Position numbers and translations under genes: made by a program
Source: Arthrobacter gandavensis
Lineage (GTDB): Bacteria; Actinomycetota; Actinomycetes; Actinomycetales; Micrococcaceae
Assembly: GCF_015355785.1 (NCBI RefSeq)
Contig: NZ_JADKYW010000003.1
Span: 124,001-188,000 of the forward strand
Direction: 5' to 3'
DNA: 64,000 nt
Notes under the pieces: generated by a model
What the model saw: the letters and a program-made list of their open reading frames with translations, nothing else
Told to the model about the DNA's origin: nothing
The model's database searches: none
Shown: positions 55,635-62,520 of the stretch, piece after piece
Numbering within the stretch: the stretch's first letter is position 1
Layout: every line of letters begins with the position of its first letter

Positions 55635-58426
55635 CCAGTTTTTTGATTAAAGACTCCCACTAATACTTCGTTTCCGTCCCTGTCGATCCGCCACATTTCC
55701 GCACCCGATTCCATTATTACACCCCTGTCGACCTTGAGTTCCGGCACCACAGGCAAAGCTTCAACCCTGCTGCTCGTGAGGCCATGACCGGTGTTCGGCC
55801 ATTCCGCGCGGTCAGCAAGTGTTTCTGCTCCCCCTTCGGTATTCGCGTGTTCCCGGTAGGTTGCGACATCCTGCTCCATGAGCCGAATATCTTCGGGCGT
55901 GAGGGCTCCGTTGGCCTCTCTGACCTGCTCTGCGACCCGGTCACGGCGCAGCTCCTCGACGCGGAGATGGTTGGAATAGTCCGGGATGTGTATGGGGGCT
56001 GCGTTCTGCGCGTGGAAACGCACCGCGTACACGGCTTCGGTTTCTCCCACCTTGTAGGGCATTCCGCCGTTGTTCGGAAGGGCGTAATCCAGCCTTAGGC
56101 CGAGAATGATCTCGTCCACGGTCCGCAGTATTGCCGTGTCCGACGCCTGCGAGATGAACCCGCCCATACTGCCTGCATAGCGGTCCTGATTGGCCAGGAC
56201 TATGCGGGCATCCTCAGCCCCCATGATTTTCTGGAACGGTTGGCTGATGTCCCCGCTGCCCAGCAGATGCCGGACGTCGTGGACCAGGATCGCCTGCGCA
56301 TCGGTCAGGTCGTAGTAGTAGCGGGTCGGGATTCCGCGCAGTGCGTTCTCCAGCGGGCCGGCACCGGGGCGAACAGGTCCGCGGGTCTCGCCGTCGAAAG
56401 CCTTCTCCAACAGATCAGCGACCTGCGTCTCCACCACATTCGGCGGCAGCTTACCGTCCGGGCCGCGCAGCCCCTCCAGGGCCTGGAACTCCGCCGACGG
56501 AAGATGGGTCGCAAGGAAATCGTCGGTGTTCTTCCACGTCGCAGGATCCAGGGAACGCTGCAGCTGCGCAATCTGGTCGTTCCGCGTTGACACAGTATGC
56601 GTGCGGTCCCCGAGGTCCACCCTCTCTACCCGGCCCTCAGCGTCGTAGTGCACAACGGGCTTGGGCGCTGGTGCATTCGGCGCATCCGGCGCGTCCGGCG
56701 CGTCAGCTGACGCTGGCGCATCAGCGTCACCGTTCCGTGGTCCGCCGGCAGCATCGTCAACCGCTGCAGCACCAGGGCGCACATCGTCGGGATCGCCCTT
56801 CGCACCCGGTCGTGCGTCGTCGACGTCAACGTGCGCCGCTGGAGCAGAAGTATCCGTTGTCTTTCCTGACGGCGTGCGGTCCTCCGGCACGGCATGCCCG
56901 GGCCTGCCTGACGGCGGCTCAGCACCAGTTCCGTTGCCGCGCACCGGGGCATCCGGTGCAGATGACCGGCCGTTGCCGGAGGGCTCAGGAACGTTCGTAC
57001 GCACCGGGGCATCCGGCGTCGTCGTGGAATGCGGGACCGTGGAGCCGGTACCCGAACCGCCGCCGGTACGGGCCGGCGGAGTATCCGGGGTGAAGGCCAC
57101 GACGCGGGGGCCTGCCCCGCCGGCACCGACGGGCGCAGGCGTGCCAAAGCGGCCGTGGCCGGCGTTGGCCAGCGCGGCATCCACCTTGTTCACAGCCGCC
57201 CGGCCCGAGTCGATCAGGAACTGATCCGCTGCCTGCCACGCAGCGCCGACCTTCCCCACGGTCACGCGGGAGGTATCCACCACCGTGGTGATCGCATTGA
57301 TCTTGAACGCCTGTGCGGCGTCGGTAACCTTCACCGTCACCCCGGCTACCTTCCCGATACCGGCGGCATTCACCACGGCCGAGACCTTGCCGGAGGCATT
57401 GGCTACATCGCCGATCTTCCCCGCCACGGAACCGACCTTCGCCGTGGCACCTGCACCGGCCGTCAGCAGGATCGTAGCCAGGTCGAACGACGTCGCTCCG
57501 GCGGCGTACGCGGGATCGGTCTGCCACTCATCCCAGTGGATGGCGGCCTTGCCAACCGCCAGCAGTTCATCCCGCGCCTGCTGAACACGGTCACTGTTGC
57601 CGCTGGCGTGCAGGGCAACCTGGACTACGGGGCTGGTCATGATGGCGACATTCACCGCCAGGTTCCCCAGTCCCTTCCAGGTTTGTTCGAAGGCCTCCGC
57701 GCCGCCGAGACCAACCATGTTGCCGAGCCCGGTGACGGTGCCGGTGACACCGCTCCAAACACCCTTTCCAAAGGAGGCCACGCCGTCCCAGGCGTCCCGG
57801 TACCAGGGTTTGTCCCATTCGGTGGGCTGCCCCCAGGGAACGTTGCCTTCCACCGCAGCGGCATCGAGCTGTTCTCCGCTGAAGCCGAACTCCACTTCGC
57901 CTGTTCCGGCGCCTTCTTCAGTGGTCCGCACATACTTCGGGCCGCCGTAGATGGCACTGATCGCGTTGGCGCAGACGCGCTGGGCTTCCTGAAGGTCCGA
58001 GTACAGCCGGTTCAGGTCGCCGATTATGTTCTGCTCGGCTTGGATTAGTCCTTCGTCGTCGTCCCAGTCGTCCTGGCTGCGTCCACGGATCCGGGAGAAA
58101 AAGTTGGCGGCGTCTGCCTTCACCGCGTCCAGCCGCACTTTCAGGGCATCCACGGTATCCGCGTAGGCCAGCACCGCTTTGTCGACGGTACCGACGTCCG
58201 CATCGAGATCGGCGGCGGAGGACGTAACCGGCCGGAAGGCGTTGAACACCACCTCGGAACCGGCAATGTCATACACGTCCGGTGACTGCAGGTGTCCCCA
58301 CGCAGCGGCGGACTCCTCAGCGGTTCCTACGACGTCGCCGACCGCGCTGACCAGCGCGGCAGCCGCGGCGCGGATCACTTCCGGATCCGGCAGCACAGCC
58401 TCGAACGCTGCGATGTCGATGCTCAA
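55619..58426 (-). CDS. Large type VII secretion substrate, polymorphic-toxin-like
   Basis: The 935-residue protein starts at a TTG (MSIDIAAFEAVLPD) after GGGGGAAA. Residues 1-165 are helical and ESX/LXG-like, with AAWGHLQSPDVYDIAG holding a W-G turn. Residues about 200-430 are a Gly/Ala/Val-rich hydrophobic middle (WSGVTGTVTGLGNMVGLGGA). Residues about 445-605 are a Pro/Asp/Ala-rich linker with APDAPVRGNGTGAEPPS. The remainder is a globular C-terminal domain with GGFISQASDTAILRTV, AVYAVRFHAQNAAPIHIP and SGAEMWRIDRDG. This is the secretion-domain, linker, toxin plan of T7SS effectors. It is encoded beside ESX-type genes and divergent from eccD/eccC. No known toxin family was recognised. Confidence 0.75.
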   Translation of the reverse strand: MSIDIAAFEAVLPDPEVIRAAAAALVSAVGDVVGTAEESAAAWGHLQSPDVYDIAGSEVVFNAFRPVTSSAADLDADVGTVDKAVLAYADTVDALKVRLDAVKADAANFFSRIRGRSQDDWDDDEGLIQAEQNIIGDLNRLYSDLQEAQRVCANAISAIYGGPKYVRTTEEGAGTGEVEFGFSGEQLDAAAVEGNVPWGQPTEWDKPWYRDAWDGVASFGKGVWSGVTGTVTGLGNMVGLGGAEAFEQTWKGLGNLAVNVAIMTSPVVQVALHASGNSDRVQQARDELLAVGKAAIHWDEWQTDPAYAAGATSFDLATILLTAGAGATAKVGSVAGKIGDVANASGKVSAVVNAAGIGKVAGVTVKVTDAAQAFKINAITTVVDTSRVTVGKVGAAWQAADQFLIDSGRAAVNKVDAALANAGHGRFGTPAPVGAGGAGPRVVAFTPDTPPARTGGGSGTGSTVPHSTTTPDAPVRTNVPEPSGNGRSSAPDAPVRGNGTGAEPPSGRPGHAVPEDRTPSGKTTDTSAPAAHVDVDDARPGAKGDPDDVRPGAAAVDDAAGGPRNGDADAPASADAPDAPDAPNAPAPKPVVHYDAEGRVERVDLGDRTHTVSTRNDQIAQLQRSLDPATWKNTDDFLATHLPSAEFQALEGLRGPDGKLPPNVVETQVADLLEKAFDGETRGPVRPGAGPLENALRGIPTRYYYDLTDAQAILVHDVRHLLGSGDISQPFQKIMGAEDARIVLANQDRYAGSMGGFISQASDTAILRTVDEIILGLRLDYALPNNGGMPYKVGETEAVYAVRFHAQNAAPIHIPDYSNHLRVEELRRDRVAEQVREANGALTPEDIRLMEQDVATYREHANTEGGAETLADRAEWPNTGHGLTSSRVEALPVVPELKVDRGVIMESGAEMWRIDRDGNEVLVGVFNQKTGWMSP

Positions 58427-58480
58427 TGGTTTCCCCCGGGTTTGAACTGGATACGAGTGCTGGTTGGGCCTGCGGCCGGC

Positions 58481-58864
58481 TTAGAGGGGCTGCGGTCCCG
58501 GCCCGTAGTGGGCGGCAGGTTCAGGAGCCGGAGGCGGATCGTCCGCCGCGGACTGGGCGGCACGCATGGACGCTTCGCGGGCATCACTGGCCATCTGCCC
58601 GTCTGATTCGAGCAGGATAGCCAAGACGTTGTTGACCGCGTTCACAGCGTTCGAGGAGCGTCCGGCAATGTTGGTGAAAGCCGGGTTGATCAGCTTCTCG
58701 GTGAGGGAACCCAGTTCGGTTGCCACCGGCTCAGCCATGCAGGCCGTGGCCAGCTCGCTGATCTTCTCCCCCACGGCAGCAAATTCGGTACCGTATTCCT
58801 CCAGCAGGGGTGCCACCTGCTGGAGGACTCCGGACACGGCGCCGGGGTTGACGTTGTAGCTCAC
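58481..58864 (-). CDS. Small helical ESX-associated protein (DUF6507-like)
   Basis: The 127-residue protein begins MSYNVNPGAVSGVLQQVAPL. It is almost entirely helical to about 110, then has a proline-rich tail (DDPPPAPEPAAHYGPGPQPL). There is no WXG motif. Size, position before the large substrate and helix pattern suggest a partner or chaperone for secretion. It starts 3 nt after the stop of the previous small gene, so it belongs to the same operon. Confidence 0.72.
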   Translation of the reverse strand: MSYNVNPGAVSGVLQQVAPLLEEYGTEFAAVGEKISELATACMAEPVATELGSLTEKLINPAFTNIAGRSSNAVNAVNNVLAILLESDGQMASDAREASMRAAQSAADDPPPAPEPAAHYGPGPQPL

Positions 58865-58867
58865 CGG

Positions 58868-59173
58868 CTAGCCAATGTTCTGGACAGCGCTCCTGGCACG
58901 GGAGCCCGCGCTGGACGCCGTCTGGTCATTCAGGTTAAGCGTCTGCTTGACCAGTGCGATGATGTTGCGGGTCTCGTTGGCGGCATTGCGGAAGCGGTTC
59001 TCCACCGCCTGGTACTCCTCGGAGACGCCGTCCGCCTGGAAGTCGGACATAGCCGCGTTCACGGCTTTCTCGCGTTCGCCGATCAGGGACTCAAGCCGGG
59101 CAACAATGGCCTGGATGTCTCCCTGCACGGCAGCGGAAGTATCGGTGTCATAGCTCAAACGGTCCTGGGACAT
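58868..59173 (-). CDS. ESAT-6-like small protein 2
   Basis: The 101-residue protein starts MSQDRLSYDTDTSAAVQGDI and is predicted as a helical hairpin. The turn reads SDFQADGVSEEYQAVENRF, which aligns with the WXG turn but has Phe-Gln-Ala-Asp-Gly in its place. This matches the pore-forming ESAT-6 family annotation used in actinobacteria. The middle gene of three small ones; probably forms a heterodimer with a neighbour. Confidence 0.75.
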   Translation of the reverse strand: MSQDRLSYDTDTSAAVQGDIQAIVARLESLIGEREKAVNAAMSDFQADGVSEEYQAVENRFRNAANETRNIIALVKQTLNLNDQTASSAGSRARSAVQNIG

Positions 59174-59212
59174 GGCAATTCCTTCTCTAAGACTGTGGAA
59201 AGGGGGACGGAG

Positions 59213-59548
59213 TTAGCGCGAGGAGCCAAAGCGTGCGGCGTCAAAGCTGGCCGCGCCCTGCTGCTGGGCTGCGTTGTCCGCGGACTCCTGGTCGCCCATC
59301 TGGAAGGAACGGTCCATTTCCGACTGGCCCATGAGAATCGCCGACAGGGAGCTGTTGAGCTCATTGGCGATCTCATCGGTGCGGGCCTTGAACTCATCGA
59401 AGCGCACCCGGCCCTGGCCGTTGAACTTGCCCTGGAGCGGGGTGACGGCGTCCATAAGGTTGCGGACCAGCTGGCCCAGGTCCTCATTGGAGTGTCCCGT
59501 CTGCTGCGTCAGTGTGCCCAGGGTCGAGGACCCCATATCAAATTTCAT
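59213..59548 (-). CDS. WXG100-like small protein 1 (FNG in place of WXG)
   Basis: The 111-residue protein starts MKFDMGSSTLGTLTQQTGHS after a strong GGAGGTGG ribosome site. Two helices flank LQGKFNGQGRVRFDEFKART, where the WXG turn is Phe-Asn-Gly. The second helix carries the usual Leu/Ile pattern (IANELNSSLSAILMGQ), then a Gln/Ala-rich tail. It is the first gene of the divergent substrate operon and is a likely co-secreted ESX component. Confidence 0.78.
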   Translation of the reverse strand: MKFDMGSSTLGTLTQQTGHSNEDLGQLVRNLMDAVTPLQGKFNGQGRVRFDEFKARTDEIANELNSSLSAILMGQSEMDRSFQMGDQESADNAAQQQGAASFDAARFGSSR

Positions 59549-59791
59549 TCGTCTACCACCTCCGGCACCTGCGTGCCATTCGTCCGGTCATTCCCCCCGC
59601 TGCCGGTGCTCCGGCCGTCCAGGCCACACAGAGTGGCCTGGCTTCCGCGCGGTACCCCCTCATACAAGCCGCACTTCCTCCGACCCGCAATGGGGAGAAC
59701 TACCCATGTGGATAACCGCCCGGCCGCGCCGGTAATCGGCCCGGGGCATGTAAGGATATGTAGCGTACTTGTGATTGAGGGGACATGCATC
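59549..59791. promoter_or_regulatory. Divergent promoter region of the type VII locus
   Basis: Both the substrate operon (minus) and the machinery operon (plus) start from this 243-bp gap. It contains a perfect hairpin CCAGGCCAC-ACAGA-GTGGCCTGG (59619-59641), which may be an operator or transcript element. A GAGGGGAC ribosome site lies before the plus-strand ATG. No confident -35/-10 pair was assigned. Confidence 0.45.
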
Positions 59792-60169
59792 ATGGCAAGC
59801 GACTACGACAACCAGCTCATTGAGTCTGTTGCCGTCCGCCGAAACCGGCTGCTTACAGCCCTGCTCTACGGGGGAAACCCCAACGAACGCCGCTGGGCGG
59901 ACACCGTGAAGCTGTTCCTCTTCAGCGTTGCCGTGGCCGCCCTTATTGCAGCCGTCTGCGTAGGCTACTCGTTCGTCACGAACCTGCTTGAGCAGAACCG
60001 CGCCAAGCAGGAACAGCAGCAGCAAAGCACCGCAGCAGGTCCATGGCACGACGGCGGAAGTGCAGCGGGACCGGCCGCCGGCGGTTCGGGACCCCAAGAC
60101 ACACGCAATGAACACCTGAGCCACGAGACAGGAGCCTGGCAGCCATGGCGCATGCCTACACACGGGTAA
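59792..60169 (+). CDS. EccB N-terminus-like single-span membrane protein
   Basis: The 125-residue protein starts MASDYDNQLIESVAVRRNRL. A basic, juxtamembrane VRRNRLLTALLYGGNP stretch is followed by one transmembrane helix (about 41-63), then a Gln-rich and Gly-rich polar tail. This resembles the cytosolic N-terminus plus TM of EccB, but the large extracytoplasmic EccB domain is missing. Its end overlaps eccD by 25 nt. The EccB relation is inference; it may be a lineage-specific accessory. Confidence 0.6.
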   Translation: MASDYDNQLIESVAVRRNRLLTALLYGGNPNERRWADTVKLFLFSVAVAALIAAVCVGYSFVTNLLEQNRAKQEQQQQSTAAGPWHDGGSAAGPAAGGSGPQDTRNEHLSHETGAWQPWRMPTHG

Positions 60170-61491
60170 CGCTGGTAGGCCGGCAGCGCCATCTGGATCT
60201 GCTGCTGCCCTCGGACCAGCCGGTTGCGGCTCTCCTGCCGCAGGTACTGGATCTCCTGGGCGACGAGCCTGCCGAGGACGTAGCCGCCAAGGTCCTCGTC
60301 ACCCCGGACGGCTCCGAACTCACTCCCACAGACACCCTTGCCCAGGCCGAGGTGCTGGATGGCACTGCACTTGCGCTGTGCAATGCGTCCGAAGCCCCGC
60401 CAGCGCCGGTCGTCTACGACGTCACTGACCTGGTGGTCGCCGAAACCGAGGCAGTTCGCGGACGATGGACCAGGACCTGGAAAAACACCACCGCCGGTGT
60501 GTTCGCAGCAGGCGGTCTCTGGGCCGGTGCCGAACTAATCATCGCAGCGACCGCTCCGGAGGCGGCCTGGTGGCTGCTCGCCGCCCTCGCCGTTCTGGCT
60601 GCCGGAGCAGGAATCCTGGTCTGCCGGCGCAGCCCCTCATCTCCAGCCGGACCCGCCGCCCTCGGAGCCGGCTGGCTGGTCGGGCTGGGAGCCTCCCTCC
60701 ACGCAGCGGGATTCATCGGCGGGGCCGACGGCGACTACGCGCGCGCCGGTCTGCTTCTTGCCGGGTCCACCGCGGCAACACTCCTGGCCCTCGGCGCAGC
60801 AAACCACCGCCCCAGGGCCATGTACAGCGGCGCGCTGGTAACGGCTCTGACCGCAGCATTCTGGAGTGCCTCGGTGGTCCTCACCGGTACCGCCGTCCAG
60901 GCTGCTGCCCTCGCCGGGATCGCCAGCGTACTGCTGCTCGGCCTGCTTCCGGGCCTGGCTCTGGCCGCCTCCGGACTGGCGGCACTGGATGACCGCCGGG
61001 CCAAGGGCGGCCAGGTGGGACGCCCCGACGCCCTCGAGGCCATCGCTTCGGCGCACGGCGGACTGGTGGCCGGCACCGCAGCCGCCGCCGCTTCCGCTGC
61101 CCTCGCGCTGTGGATCCTCGGTACGGATACAACCCAGCAGGCCTGGTCGCTGCCGCTGCTCGCGGTGCTGACGCTGGCGGTGTTCCTGCGGGCCCGGGCC
61201 TTCCCGCTGGCGCCGGAACGGCTGGCACTCTACGCCGCCACCGCCGTCGGGCTGGCCGCACTCGCGGCCGGGGGCAGCCGTTGGTTCACGGACCAGCCCT
61301 GGGCAACCGGGGTCATTGTGCTGGTGCTCGCCGCCGCCGTTTGGGTCGCGTTGTCCCTGGACCTTCCGGACCATGCCCAGGCGAGGTTCCGGCTGGCCGC
61401 AAAGCGGCTGGAGACCCTCGCAATCCTCGCGTCCGTCCCGCTCGCGGCCGGAATGTTCGGTATCTTCGCGCAACTGCTGGAGAGCTTCTAG
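60145..61491 (+). CDS. eccD: Type VII secretion integral membrane protein EccD
   Basis: EccD forms the large membrane ring of the ESX channel. The 448-residue protein has a ubiquitin-like N-terminal domain (1-80: YTRVTLVGRQRHLDLLLPSD, VTPDGSELTPTDTLAQA), a short cytosolic linker and about eleven transmembrane helices. This is the standard EccD plan. The ATG lies within the preceding gene (25-nt overlap) after a GGAG. The ATPase gene follows with no gap. Confidence 0.9.
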   Translation: MAHAYTRVTLVGRQRHLDLLLPSDQPVAALLPQVLDLLGDEPAEDVAAKVLVTPDGSELTPTDTLAQAEVLDGTALALCNASEAPPAPVVYDVTDLVVAETEAVRGRWTRTWKNTTAGVFAAGGLWAGAELIIAATAPEAAWWLLAALAVLAAGAGILVCRRSPSSPAGPAALGAGWLVGLGASLHAAGFIGGADGDYARAGLLLAGSTAATLLALGAANHRPRAMYSGALVTALTAAFWSASVVLTGTAVQAAALAGIASVLLLGLLPGLALAASGLAALDDRRAKGGQVGRPDALEAIASAHGGLVAGTAAAAASAALALWILGTDTTQQAWSLPLLAVLTLAVFLRARAFPLAPERLALYAATAVGLAALAAGGSRWFTDQPWATGVIVLVLAAAVWVALSLDLPDHAQARFRLAAKRLETLAILASVPLAAGMFGIFAQLLESF

Positions 61492-62520
61492 ATGACACAG
61501 ATAACTCCCGGGAACGGTTTCGGGGCGCCTGCCACCGCCCAGGGCGACGGCTTCGAATCCACGCCCCAGCGCCTCCGGCGCACGCTGCGCACCCGCCCGG
61601 CGGAAGGGCCAGCACGCCGCCTGCTGCAGCAGACTGCGGACATGTTCCGCGGAGACGACTATCCTCAGTCCCTGGCAGAAGCCGCCGCGGGCGTGCAGCG
61701 TCCTGTGACAACCGGCCGGCGGATCGCGGTGACGGGTTTCCGCGGGGGTGCCGGGCGGAGCACGGCCGCTGCCCTGCTGGCACGAACCTACTCCTCCCTG
61801 CGCGCCGACGCCGCTGCCGCTGTTGACCTCTCCGAAGCCGGAACGCTCGCGCTGCGCCTCGCAGCGCCGGATGCACCTTCCCTGGACGCCGCCGCATCCA
61901 GGCTGGCACGCACCATCCCGGGTTCGCTCGCCGAAGTGCGGAACATCGTGGCATCCCCCGGTCCGGAAAACCTGCTGGTCACCGGGCGGCGGTCTGCGGC
62001 GGGAGCCGGGAAAGCCACGCACGACGACGCCACCCACCTCTCCCGGGTACTGTCCCGGTACTGCCCGGTCACACTCTTCGACTGCCCGGCGGGCCTCGGA
62101 TCCGACGCCGTGCAGTGGGCCCTGGCCGACTCCCACCTGGCCCTTTTCGTCACCCCGGCCAGCGTGGCCGGAATCGACGATGCGGTGCAGGCCGCGGAGC
62201 TTTGGCGCAGGAACCCGGCACTGGGACAGGTGCCGCTGCTGGTGCTGCTCACCCGTCCCGCCCGCAGCCCGTTCAAACCCGCCGCCGAGGCCCGCAGGCT
62301 GGCCCGTTCCGGGATAGACGCCGCAGTGCTGGACTATGACGCCCACCTGGCCGCAGGCGTGGAGATCCAGCCCCGCCTGCTGTCCCGCGCCGCCCGGCTG
62401 CAGGCCGCCGAACTGGCCGCCCGGGTACTCGCGGCTGCATCTTCCGCGCCCGGCCGGCCCGGAAAGCCAGCCGCAGCCAGGCAAGCGGAGAACAGTTCCG
62501 GGAGGAGGGCCCGGGTATGA
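61492..62520 (+). CDS. ParA/MinD-like ATPase of the type VII locus (EspI-like)
   Basis: The 342-residue P-loop protein has a disordered N-terminus (1-40), a deviant Walker region IAVTGFRGGAGRSTAAALLA (about 75-95), a Walker B-like VTLFDCPAGLGSDAVQWALA and VPLLVLLTRPARSPFKPAAE. The Walker A is GGAGRST, with Arg where the nucleotide-binding Lys normally stands, and the signature Lys near the start of the loop is also Arg. It may therefore bind ATP weakly. EspI-type ATPases regulate ESX systems. Its stop overlaps eccC by 4 nt. Confidence 0.8.
   Translation: MTQITPGNGFGAPATAQGDGFESTPQRLRRTLRTRPAEGPARRLLQQTADMFRGDDYPQSLAEAAAGVQRPVTTGRRIAVTGFRGGAGRSTAAALLARTYSSLRADAAAAVDLSEAGTLALRLAAPDAPSLDAAASRLARTIPGSLAEVRNIVASPGPENLLVTGRRSAAGAGKATHDDATHLSRVLSRYCPVTLFDCPAGLGSDAVQWALADSHLALFVTPASVAGIDDAVQAAELWRRNPALGQVPLLVLLTRPARSPFKPAAEARRLARSGIDAAVLDYDAHLAAGVEIQPRLLSRAARLQAAELAARVLAAASSAPGRPGKPAAARQAENSSGRRARV

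Noticed and set aside
55639-55645. Canonical A-AAA-AAC programmed -1 slippery heptamer
   Set aside because: The bases are present, but the reading phase is CAA AAA ACT, not A AAA AAC. Two-tRNA slippage at the standard phase does not apply; only a single-tRNA or transcriptional slip, or a mutation, is considered.
54117-55646. Plus-strand open frame of 509 codons
   Set aside because: Opposite the two cassette ORFs. Its translation is His/Arg/Pro-rich and has no family marks, while the minus-strand frames show clear paralogy to each other.
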